DNA from: DASQHW01 sp038209365
GTDB taxonomy: Bacteria > Actinomycetota > Acidimicrobiia > IMCC26256 > PALSA-610
Length of the DNA stretch: 19,297 nucleotides
Direction of reading: 5' to 3'
Assembly: GCA_038209365.1 (NCBI GenBank)
Contig: JBBQXS010000069.1
Location: forward strand, 1 to 19,297
This document shows, piece after piece, positions 1-6,648 of this stretch. Under the pieces are notes generated by a model. The model searched no databases and had not been told where the DNA came from. It was given only the letters and a program-made list of their open reading frames with translations. Numbering within the stretch: the stretch's first letter is position 1; each line of letters begins with the position of its first letter. The translations under genes and the position numbers were made by a program.

Positions 1-81
1 TCGGGCTCATCAACGCCGCGTACGCCATCTCCGAGGGTCCGACCGGCTCAGGCGAGGCACGTGACGCCGATCGCCTCGCGC

Positions 82-355
82 TTAGCGGTGCAGGATGTGG
101 CAGATCGCCGGCTCGACGCATTCCGCCGGGTCGAGGGTGCGGGCGCGCTCGACGAGCCGACCCAGCTCGCCCTCGAGGACGCGAAGCTGCCCGATCCGCT
201 CACGGACATCGCTGAGCTTGGCGTCGAGGAGGCGGCCAACGTGCTCGGGGCCTTCGGAGTGCTCTTGTTCTTGAACCGCTTCGCCTGGCTCACGAGCCAA
301 CTGCAAGACGCGCTCAGCGCGGCCGGTCTCAGACGTCTGATTAATCTCGGATAAC
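82..355 (-). pseudogene. MerR-family regulator, C-terminal remnant
   Basis: The minus-strand frame ending in TAA at 82-84 reads like the dimerisation helix and effector-binding tail of a MerR-family regulator. It has a helix with LLDAKLSDVRERIGQL, followed by ...LDPAECVEPAICHILHR, the Cys-rich tail typical of metal-responsive MerR proteins. The frame can be followed back to about 355, where LSEI resembles the region just after the DNA-binding domain. The 70-residue winged-helix N-terminus is absent, because the DNA beyond is the start of the divergent TlpA-like gene. I therefore read this as a 5'-truncated relic rather than a working regulator. A short internal ATG start at 306 exists, but the product would lack DNA binding. 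Family assignment is fairly good; the metal specificity is unknown. Confidence 0.6.
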
Positions 356-372
356 GATCGGAAGGAGCACCC

Positions 373-984
373 GTGGTGCGCAAAGATCGCAACGAACGCC
401 GCTCAGGGCGGGCTGCACGCGCCGGCGCCGAGCGCCGTGCCCGCCGCCGGCGCTTGACGATCTTCGGCAGCGTCGTCGCCGGCGCGGTCGTTGTCGCGGG
501 ACTGTTGGCGTTCGCGCTCTCTTCGAGCTCGTCGTCGAGTGGGAGCGCGACGACGACCGTAACTGGGTTCGATCTGCCCGTCCTCGGGGGGCCGGGCCGA
601 GTGCGGCTTGCCGACTTCCGGGGCAAGCCGACCGTCGTGAACTTCTTCGCGTCCTGGTGTCCACAATGCGATGCCGAGCTGCCCGGCTTTCGGACCGCGG
701 TCGAGAAGTACCGGGGCAGGGTGAACTTCGTGTTCGTCAACTCGAACGACCCGGGCGACGGCAAAGCCATGGCACGGGCCCATGATCTGCTGTCGCTTCC
801 GGTGGCGCGCGATGTCGGCGCACCCGACGGGAGTCGCTTGTACCGCGCACTCGGCGGAACTGGCGGAATGCCGATTACCGCCTTCTACGACGCGGACGGC
901 CACGTGGTCGACAAGGTCTTCGGCGCCCTTCTCGGCGCCAACCTGGACGACGCGCTCCACCGGATCTATGACATCACCACCTGA
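373..984 (+). CDS. Membrane-anchored TlpA/ResA-like thioredoxin
   Basis: The predicted protein is 203 aa. A very basic N-terminus (residues 1-28) precedes one transmembrane helix (about 29-51) and a Ser-rich linker. An extracytoplasmic AhpC-TSA/redoxin domain follows, with the active site WCPQC at residues 95-99 and the cis-proline region GGMPITAFYD near 164-173. Proteins of this type reduce or exchange disulfides outside the membrane, for example in cytochrome c maturation, but the client here is unknown. The GTG start at 373 is preceded by GGAG at 363-366. A second GTG follows immediately and cannot be excluded. The stop overlaps the next gene by 17 bases, suggesting co-translation. Family is confident, specific role is not. 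Confidence 0.88.
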   Translation: MVRKDRNERRSGRAARAGAERRARRRRLTIFGSVVAGAVVVAGLLAFALSSSSSSSGSATTTVTGFDLPVLGGPGRVRLADFRGKPTVVNFFASWCPQCDAELPGFRTAVEKYRGRVNFVFVNSNDPGDGKAMARAHDLLSLPVARDVGAPDGSRLYRALGGTGGMPITAFYDADGHVVDKVFGALLGANLDDALHRIYDITT

Positions 985-1315
985 TCGGCGTCGTCCCGTG
1001 CCTGCGGGCCGCCGGTCCGGCCCGCGCGACCTGACGTGGACGACTGTGGGGCAGGCGACTCGGTTGATCGTTGTCGGCGCGACCGCGCCGGTTGCGGCCA
1101 AGGTCGCGGTCGTGGTCGGGACGATCCTGTCGGCGGCGAACGAGCGCGGTGCCCTCGTCGACGGCAACGCAACGTGGGTGACGGGCCTCCGGGTTCTCGT
1201 GAACTACGTGGTCCCCTACATCGTGTCCAGTGTCGGCTATCTCGCTACCTTTCGCGTCGTCCGTCCCGCGGGCGACGATCACGAGCCGCGAGCGGGCGCC
1301 GAGCTCGATCGATAG
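968..1315 (+). CDS. NrtS-like small membrane protein
   Basis: This 115-aa protein starts at the ATG at 968, inside the last codons of the upstream thioredoxin gene (17-base overlap). After about 28 polar residues there are two hydrophobic segments, around residues 31-52 and 70-92. The signature VVVGTILSAAN, then W...R, then NYVVPYIVSS matches my memory of the NrtS family, described as nitrate/nitrite transport-related proteins in cyanobacteria and found as short ORFs elsewhere. The length and two-helix layout fit that family. Function in this context is unproven: no nitrate genes are visible, and the only neighbour is the thioredoxin. No separate promoter is apparent. It converges on the radical SAM gene, ending 12 bases before that gene's stop. 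Confidence 0.65.
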   Translation: MTSPPDRRRPVPAGRRSGPRDLTWTTVGQATRLIVVGATAPVAAKVAVVVGTILSAANERGALVDGNATWVTGLRVLVNYVVPYIVSSVGYLATFRVVRPAGDDHEPRAGAELDR

Positions 1316-1327
1316 GGGAGCGGCTGC

Positions 1328-2320
1328 TCAGGCGCACGGGAAGCTACTGGCGAGGACATCGCCGGTCAGGCGATAGCTTCGATATTCGTCGCTCGCCGCC
1401 GCGATCGTCGGCCCGAGCGGCGCCCAATGTTCCGCCAGTTTCATGGCGGGATCGGCTGCGGCGACCGGATGCCAGTAGACGCCGTCCGCGGTGATGCACA
1501 CCTCGGGGATGAGCGACGCCCGCGAGACGGTGAGACCGGCGTTGGCCGCACCTTGGCGTGCGACGCGACGTACGACGCGTTGATCGGCGCCGAGGCCGAG
1601 CCCGTCGAAGAGTTCACCGAGCGCTTCTTCGGTGTCGGCGGCGTCGTCTCCCAGTGTGGCCGCGACTCTCACGTGAAATCCCAGTTCGGTCGCGGTGTGG
1701 ATGCCGGCAAGGGCGCGTTCGAAGCTGCCGGCGCCGCGGTGGCGGTCGTGCAGCGCCGGCGTGGCCGAGTCGACACTGATCTGCAGCGTCAAGCCGTCGC
1801 GGGGAAGGGCCTCGAGCCGTCGGAGCCGGTCGCCCCGCCACAGCATGCCGTTGGTCAAGACGGTGGTCGGCAGCGCCGACGCAGCCAGGCGTAACCGCTC
1901 GTCGATATCGGCGAGCAGGAATGGTTCGCCGCCGGTCAGATAGAGCTCCCGCACGCCGGTGCGTCCGGCCTGCTCGACGATTCGCCCGAACTCGTCGACG
2001 CTGATGATGCGCGGTTCGGCGCGGGGCGAGGAGCGCACACAGCAATAGTCGCATGCGAGGTTGCAATGAAAATTGGTGTAGACCCACAGACGATGTCCCG
2101 GGCGCCGGTCGGCGGGCAGTGCCGCGATCGGATCGGCGATCTGGCCGCGCACCACCTCGACCGCGTCGGGCAACACGGTGAGCACGGAGTTGCCGGTGGC
2201 CCCGCACCACCGTTGGATCGCGTGCACGTCTTCGTGCCCGTCGACGGCGATGGTGGCGATCGCGCCCGCGGGCGTGCGGTTGACGACGTCGACCAACCGC
2301 AGCATCAACCGCGTGGACAC
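1328..2320 (-). CDS. Radical SAM enzyme with N-terminal TusA-like domain
   Basis: The ORF of 330 aa starts at GTG 2320 and is last in the five-gene minus-strand cluster. Residues 1-55 resemble the TusA/SirA sulfur-carrier fold: a helix ending NRTPAG, then strand, then a DVHAIQRWC helix. Residues 78 onward are a radical SAM domain with the 4Fe-4S cluster motif CNLACDYC (Cys86, 90, 93), the SAM-binding GGEPF (130-134) and a VLTNG strand. Near the end, VCITADG resembles the start of a SPASM-type region, but the extra Cys set is sparse (final residues SFPCA). The visible start lies downstream of a GTG at 2334 that overlaps the preceding stop. That GTG opens a different frame containing the missing Cys-Pro motif, so a one-base frameshift is likely. 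Substrate is unknown. Confidence 0.8.
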   Translation of the reverse strand: MSTRLMLRLVDVVNRTPAGAIATIAVDGHEDVHAIQRWCGATGNSVLTVLPDAVEVVRGQIADPIAALPADRRPGHRLWVYTNFHCNLACDYCCVRSSPRAEPRIISVDEFGRIVEQAGRTGVRELYLTGGEPFLLADIDERLRLAASALPTTVLTNGMLWRGDRLRRLEALPRDGLTLQISVDSATPALHDRHRGAGSFERALAGIHTATELGFHVRVAATLGDDAADTEEALGELFDGLGLGADQRVVRRVARQGAANAGLTVSRASLIPEVCITADGVYWHPVAAADPAMKLAEHWAPLGPTIAAASDEYRSYRLTGDVLASSFPCA

Positions 2321-2330
2321 GCGCGAGTCC

Positions 2331-3149
2331 TCACCAGCGGTCGGCGATGCCCTGCTCGTCCATCGCGGCGATGAGCGACCGGTATCCCTCTAGCGTGGGT
2401 CGCTTCCACTCGCGCAGTCCTTCGAGTTCGAGGATCGTTCGATGTTCGGGGTTGTCCCAGTCCATCGCGAGGAGGTGATTGACCCAGGCTTCGGCGACGC
2501 CGGTGTCCAAGGTGTCGAGCGCCGTGAAGTTGCAGTGGTTGTACCGCTCCGATTCCCAAATGATCTCAAGATCGGACACGGTATGGTCGCCGGCGGCGGT
2601 GAGGGCTTGCCAGGTGTTCACGCCGACGGCCGCCGCGTCGGCCTCGTCGTCCAGGACCGCACGTAACGCGTCAAGGTCGGAGCGGCCGGTGTCGCCGTGT
2701 TTGCCGACGTCGGAGTCGAAGATGACGAGGTGCACGTCATCGACACCGAGACCGGCCTGGCCCATGAAGTACAGGGGCAGGATGCGAGCCTGACCGGAGT
2801 CACGTGACCCCAGCGCGACACGTCGGCCCCGCAGGCTGACCAGTCCCCGGCCCGCCGCACCCGCCCGCCCGACGATCAACGTCTGGAACGTCAGGTCGGT
2901 GTCTCGCATCGCGAGCGCCCGCGCGGTCCCGTTGCTCCGACGCTGGGTGCGCACCCACGCCACGTTCGTGTTCCACGCGACGTCGATGTGACCGCGGAAG
3001 AGCGCCTCGACCTGCCGCTCGTAATTTGAGAACAGCACGAAATCCATCGGGGTTTTGCTGTCGGCGAAGTACTCCTTGATGCCCTCCCAGATCGGCACGA
3101 CATTCGCCGTGTACGCGACAGCTCCCACCATGACGACTTCGTCGGTCAT
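2331..3149 (-). CDS. PhnD/SsuA-like substrate-binding-fold protein, no signal peptide
   Basis: The 272-aa protein begins MTDEVVMVGAVAYTANVVPI and has the type-2 periplasmic-binding fold of the PhnD/SsuA/TauA group. Visible features are VGAVAY near the start, a ...ALFRGHIDVAWNTNVAW strand-turn, and LRGRRVALGSRDSGQARILPLYF in the ligand-cleft region. No signal peptide, lipobox or transmembrane segment is visible, and no ABC permease or ATPase gene lies nearby. It therefore probably acts in the cytoplasm as a binding, carrier or enzymatic protein, not as a transporter subunit. The ATG at 3149 has a GAGAGGA site eight bases upstream. It lies 33 bp after the flavoprotein gene, and its TGA overlaps a GTG (GTGA) leading toward the radical SAM gene. 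The ligand is not predictable from sequence. Confidence 0.78.
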   Translation of the reverse strand: MTDEVVMVGAVAYTANVVPIWEGIKEYFADSKTPMDFVLFSNYERQVEALFRGHIDVAWNTNVAWVRTQRRSNGTARALAMRDTDLTFQTLIVGRAGAAGRGLVSLRGRRVALGSRDSGQARILPLYFMGQAGLGVDDVHLVIFDSDVGKHGDTGRSDLDALRAVLDDEADAAAVGVNTWQALTAAGDHTVSDLEIIWESERYNHCNFTALDTLDTGVAEAWVNHLLAMDWDNPEHRTILELEGLREWKRPTLEGYRSLIAAMDEQGIADRW

Positions 3150-3182
3150 TCCGACATCCTCTCCGAGATCAGTCCGGTCCGG

Positions 3183-4313
3183 TCAGAACAGCGGCATTCC
3201 ACAGATCGCCTTGCCGACGAAGTCGTACAGCACGTCGCTCGTGGGCGCCATCACCGCCGCGGCGCGTGCATCGCGGAAATTGCGTTCGACGCCGACCTCC
3301 TTACGGAACGCCGCGCCGCCGCAGACGCGCATGCAGGCATCCGTGACCTCGATCGCGGCGTCGCCGGCGGCGGCCTTGGCTTCGAGCACGCCCAGCATGG
3401 CGTCGTCGGCGCCGGCTTCGACTGCGGTGACCGCCCGCTCGACCAGCGCCGCCGCCGCGTCGGCCGTGACCCTCGCCCGGGCCAAATGCAAGCGATTGAC
3501 CGGGTTGTCGGCCAGCGTCTCGTCGAGGTGCTCGAGCCGACTTGCGCCGAGGTGACTCGCCGCCGCGGTGATGGACGCCTCCATCACGCCCACCGACATT
3601 GCCGCGTTCATGAGGTTAAACCACGGCAACACGGTCCCCATCATCACATCGAAACCGCCGCCGTCGACGCCGAGCATGCTCGACCGCGAGATGGTGGCGG
3701 CCGTCGCGCTGACGGGACTCGACCCGTTCCCGCGCAGTCCCAGGCCGTCGAACGGCCCGTCGACCTTCAGACCACTCGTATCGGACGGGACGAACCAGAG
3801 CGTGCTGGGGCCATCAGCGCGCAGTGGCCGGCTGCTCCACACGTAACTGTCGGCTTCCCCAGCGCCAGTGATCCATGACTTTTCGGCGTCGAGCGCCACC
3901 GTGTCGCCCGCGTCGGTGTCCGTGCCGGTCGCGGTCGACAGCGGCGCCCAGAACTGGCTGCGGGAACCCTTCTCGGAGAAGGCGAGCGTACTGACGTGAC
4001 GGTTCGCCGCGATCGCGGTGCGGATCTCATCGGAGCCGTGCGCCTCGATGACCGCAGTCGCCGCGTAGTGCATGCACACGATCATCGCGGTCGACGCGCA
4101 GTGCCGAGCGAGCTCACCGACGACGTCGGTCGCGGCCCGGACGCCTGCACCCATACCGCCGACCGACTCGGCGCTTGTCAGCCCCAGCAATCCGGCGCGC
4201 TTGAGCGCGTCGATGTTCGCACGTGGATATCGACCTTCGGTGTCAACCTGCGATGCATTGGGCGCGACCTCGCTTTCCACGACGCCGGCGAGTTCGTTGA
4301 GATATTCGGGCAC
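3183..4313 (-). CDS. Acyl-CoA dehydrogenase-fold flavoprotein
   Basis: From GTG 4313 the product is 376 aa, the usual size for the acyl-CoA dehydrogenase superfamily. This GTG was chosen because AGGAG lies seven bases upstream; the GTG at 4319 is too close to that site. The N-terminal helical domain carries LGLTSAESVGGMGAG. The middle beta domain has LAFSEKG and WITGAGEADSYVW. The C-terminal helices end with VCGGAAFRKEVGVERNFRDARAAAVM followed by APTSDVLYDFVG. In medium-chain acyl-CoA dehydrogenases the last motif carries the catalytic Glu (EGT); here it is Ala-Pro-Thr. That resembles the DszC/hydroxylase-like branch more than a classic dehydrogenase. A flavin-dependent oxidation is likely; substrate unknown. 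It is the third gene of the cluster. Confidence 0.82.
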   Translation of the reverse strand: MPEYLNELAGVVESEVAPNASQVDTEGRYPRANIDALKRAGLLGLTSAESVGGMGAGVRAATDVVGELARHCASTAMIVCMHYAATAVIEAHGSDEIRTAIAANRHVSTLAFSEKGSRSQFWAPLSTATGTDTDAGDTVALDAEKSWITGAGEADSYVWSSRPLRADGPSTLWFVPSDTSGLKVDGPFDGLGLRGNGSSPVSATAATISRSSMLGVDGGGFDVMMGTVLPWFNLMNAAMSVGVMEASITAAASHLGASRLEHLDETLADNPVNRLHLARARVTADAAAALVERAVTAVEAGADDAMLGVLEAKAAAGDAAIEVTDACMRVCGGAAFRKEVGVERNFRDARAAAVMAPTSDVLYDFVGKAICGMPLF

Positions 4314-4371
4314 GGTCACTCTCCTGAGTCGGGACCCGTCGTTGTCCGTCGGACTGTCCGTCCGCAGTCGA

Positions 4372-4800
4372 TCAGTGTTCGGTTTCGAGAGCGGCGAACA
4401 GACCGGCGAGGAACGCGGTCGCTGCGAACGCAAGCATCAGCGCGATCGAAAAGCCAAAGGTCGGCCCCGTCGACCCGAACAGGTTGTCACCCTTTCCGGT
4501 GCGCCACTGCAGCAATGTCTGGAGCGCGATCAGCGCGAACCCGGCCGCCGGCACCCAGCCGAGCGCAGGTCGGCGCGTCGCACCCGCGGCTCCTCCGATC
4601 GCCGCCAGCGCCACGGCGACCAATGCCCCGAGGGTGTTGTAGGTCATCCAGTGCAGCTCGTAGTGGGGAAGCCCGGTCTCTGCACCACGCGCCCACGTGA
4701 ACGCCAGCCCCCGCGAGTGGAACAACCCGAACAGGCCTGCGATCAGCCCCACGGTGCCCCACGCGACCTGATAGCGGCTCAGCTTCTCGAGCAGGCTCAC
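4372..4800 (-). CDS. Four-helix integral membrane protein of unknown function
   Basis: Translated from the GTG at 4800, the protein has about 142 aa with four hydrophobic segments: around YQVAWGTVGLIAGLFGLF, TLGALVAVALAAIGGAAG, ALGWVPAAGFALIALQTLL and SIALMLAFAATAFLAGLF. I do not recognise a named family; it could be a DoxX-like or small quinone-interacting subunit, but no motif proves it. The GTG overlaps the TGA of the DoxX-like gene (GTGA), so the two are probably translationally coupled and may form one membrane complex. An in-frame GTG at 4806 would overlap further and is less likely. A 58-bp gap follows before the flavoprotein gene. Confidence 0.7.
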   Translation of the reverse strand: MSLLEKLSRYQVAWGTVGLIAGLFGLFHSRGLAFTWARGAETGLPHYELHWMTYNTLGALVAVALAAIGGAAGATRRPALGWVPAAGFALIALQTLLQWRTGKGDNLFGSTGPTFGFSIALMLAFAATAFLAGLFAALETEH

Positions 4801-5345
4801 GTGCACCTCAACAGCAAGGCCGACAGGCGCGACCTACGAGCGCGTAACACGGGCCGCAGCAGCTCGTCGAGGCCCCACGTGCGACCCGCCGCGGTCGCGA
4901 CGACGACCACGTGCACCGCAACCATCAGGTAATACGACCACGGCCACTCACCGGGCGTGAACGCCACCGACAAGCCGATGAATGCGGCCTGGATCGCGCC
5001 AATGATGCCGAACAGCCGCGTGCACAGACCCAGCATCAAGCATGCGGCGAGGAGCGACTCGACGAACAACACCATCCATGCGAACGGCCCGAAATGCCGA
5101 AGGATGACGTGCTCAGCCAGCCACGCGTACGGCCCGAACACTGGGTGATCGACCGCGTCTCGCACATAGTTGCGCAACACACCGAAATGAGGTGGCGTCT
5201 TCCAACCGAGGTTCGACAACCACAACACGCCCACGACGATCCGTACCAGCGCCAACACGCGCCGACTCGCCGGACCGAGCACAAGGGGCTCGTCGTGCGC
5301 CACCGAGGCACGACCGTCGGCCTCGGGGATTTCGGTATCCGCCAT
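4797..5345 (-). CDS. DoxX/DoxD-like membrane protein
   Basis: This 182-aa protein has a 30-residue hydrophilic N-terminus and then four hydrophobic helices (around VLALVRIVVGVLWLSNLGWK, FAWMVLFVESLLAACLMLGL, LFGIIGAIQAAFIGLSVAF and YYLMVAVHVVVVATAAG). The R-hyphobic-G-WLSNLGWK first helix and the overall order match the DoxX/DoxD family. DoxD is a subunit of archaeal thiosulfate:quinone oxidoreductase, while many bacterial DoxX relatives are uncharacterised quinone-linked membrane proteins. The ATG at 5345 has GGAGG a few bases upstream. It is first in the minus-strand cluster and is divergent from the phosphorylase gene, so the cluster promoter should lie between 5346 and 5575. DoxX-like is fairly secure; a thiosulfate role is only a possibility. 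Confidence 0.72.
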   Translation of the reverse strand: MADTEIPEADGRASVAHDEPLVLGPASRRVLALVRIVVGVLWLSNLGWKTPPHFGVLRNYVRDAVDHPVFGPYAWLAEHVILRHFGPFAWMVLFVESLLAACLMLGLCTRLFGIIGAIQAAFIGLSVAFTPGEWPWSYYLMVAVHVVVVATAAGRTWGLDELLRPVLRARRSRLSALLLRCT

Positions 5346-5575
5346 CAGCCTCCAACCGCTCCTTCGCCTCGGCGTCCCGCGGAAACGGGCCGACCCCGCG
5401 CCGCCATTCCCGACGAACCTATCCGGTGCGGGCCGGACCCGAAGGCGGCGACTGCGTGATGTTCTTCACCTCGTAAGGACCCGACGGCAATCCTGCGGCC
5501 CTCGAACGTGCTGTACTCCCTCCTCGCCCGAACCAGACGTCGTCCGGCAACCCGTTGGCGGATGGATCACAACTC
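5346..5575. promoter_or_regulatory. Divergent intergenic region between DoxX-like and phosphorylase genes
   Basis: These 230 bp separate two divergently transcribed genes and must hold the promoters of both the minus-strand five-gene cluster and the phosphorylase. I see the ribosome sites near each end (GGAGG toward 5345 on the minus strand, GGATGGA before 5576 on the plus strand). No convincing -35/-10 pair, operator or riboswitch can be named by eye. Confidence 0.4.
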
Positions 5576-6370
5576 ATGACCCGCGACCGCCCACCACTCT
5601 TCACTCCCAAAGCCTACGACCAGCCCTCGGTCTTCCGCGTCGAAAGTTTGTTGCGCGAAGCGCGCCGCCAGCGAACGCTTCCCGAGCAGGCCGTGCCCGA
5701 CGTGTGCCTCCTCGACCCAGACGGGGACGTGGTCCGTCATCTCCGCGATCGCGGCCACGCGCAGCGAGACGACGCCTGGGCCTGCTACCACTCCGAGCTG
5801 TGGCGAACTCATCTCGACACGCGCGAGATCGGAATCGTGCCCGGAGCGGTCGGCGCACCGTACGCGGTCCTTGTTGCCGAGGAGCTGGTGGCCTCCGGCT
5901 GCCGGCTGATCGTGTCGGTCACCTCGGCCGGGCGAATCGCACCGCTTGCTCCGCCGCCGTATTTCGTCGTCGTCGACCAGGCCTGGCGCGACGAAGGCAC
6001 GAGCATCCACTACCAGCCGCCGTCGGAGTGGACGCACTTGCGTGCGGACCTGCGGGCGCGTCTCGATGGCGCGTTCGACGAGCTCGACGAACCCGTCTAC
6101 ATCGGTCGGTCCTGGACGACGGATGCGCCGTTTCGCGAAACCGCCGCCGCGATCGATGCCGCGCATGCGGCGGGCATTCATTGCGTCGAGATGGAAGCAG
6201 CCGCGTTATACGCATATGCGGAATCGAACCGGGTCGCAGTCGTCTGCGTCGCGCACGTCACGAACACGATGGCCGTGTCCGGCGACGACTTCGAAAAAGG
6301 CCCCGCCCTCGGCACCCATCGCATCTTGGCCGTTGCGCAGGCGGTCGCCGACGCCGCCCTGCCGAAATAG
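5576..6370 (+). CDS. Uridine/nucleoside phosphorylase family protein
   Basis: From the ATG at 5576 the product is 264 aa, the normal size for the PNP/UDP phosphorylase family. Phosphate- and nucleoside-binding landmarks are present: GIVPGAVGAP (residues 86-95), SVTSAGRIAP (114-123), the uridine-phosphorylase-like DEGTSIHYQPPS (139-150), SWTTDAPFRET (179-189), and the ribose-contacting VEMEAAALYAYAE starting at 204. Such enzymes split nucleosides with phosphate into base and ribose-1-phosphate; base preference cannot be read here. The TTG at 5555 extends the frame by seven residues but has no better ribosome site. It is alone on the plus strand, divergent from the radical SAM cluster. Its use there for scavenging a nucleoside by-product is possible but unproven. 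Confidence 0.85.
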   Translation: MTRDRPPLFTPKAYDQPSVFRVESLLREARRQRTLPEQAVPDVCLLDPDGDVVRHLRDRGHAQRDDAWACYHSELWRTHLDTREIGIVPGAVGAPYAVLVAEELVASGCRLIVSVTSAGRIAPLAPPPYFVVVDQAWRDEGTSIHYQPPSEWTHLRADLRARLDGAFDELDEPVYIGRSWTTDAPFRETAAAIDAAHAAGIHCVEMEAAALYAYAESNRVAVVCVAHVTNTMAVSGDDFEKGPALGTHRILAVAQAVADAALPK

Positions 6371-6502
6371 CCTTGACCGAGCCCAGCAACTCGACGACCC
6401 TAGGCAGCAGCGAGTCGCGCGATCAGTTCAAGGTCGGGTTCCGACGGCCGCCAGATCGGAAGGGCATTCGTGGGTTCTGACGCGTTCGGCGGCTTCAGTT
6501 AA

Positions 6503-6606
6503 CTGTTGCATTGAGTCCGCGCGCAGCCTTATGGACCGCCGCGACACATCAGATGGGCGATTCGTGCAGCGCGACTTGGCCGTCTCCGTGGCTCTGTTGC
6601 GTTGAG
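6503..6606. repeat. Repeat bounded by CTGTTGCRTTGAG motifs
   Basis: CTGTTGCATTGAG occurs at 6503-6515 and CTGTTGCGTTGAG in the same orientation at 6594-6606. The first 60 bases resemble the left part of the element at 8288-8454 (shared CTGTTGCATTGAG, then a degenerate stretch with a common ATGGGCGATT). It lies just downstream of the truncated IS110 transposase and is probably the eroded end of a transposable element. The rest of 6371-6648 holds no gene I can support. Confidence 0.4.
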
Positions 6607-6648
6607 CGGGTCTGGCCGCGTAGGACCGAGTTGCGGTCTGTGGCGCAG

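Noticed and set aside
1..60. Possible start of a gene on the minus strand (ATG near 27) or end of one on the plus strand
   Set aside because: Too little sequence before the window edge to identify a product in any frame.
48..770. Long minus-strand frame opposite the thioredoxin gene
   Set aside because: Arg/Ser/Pro-rich composition without any domain; it is antisense to the well-supported TlpA-like gene and to the MerR relic frame.
5704..6605. Long plus-strand frames overlapping the phosphorylase
   Set aside because: They are Arg-rich shadows of the phosphorylase gene in other registers that run on by chance into the repeat region.
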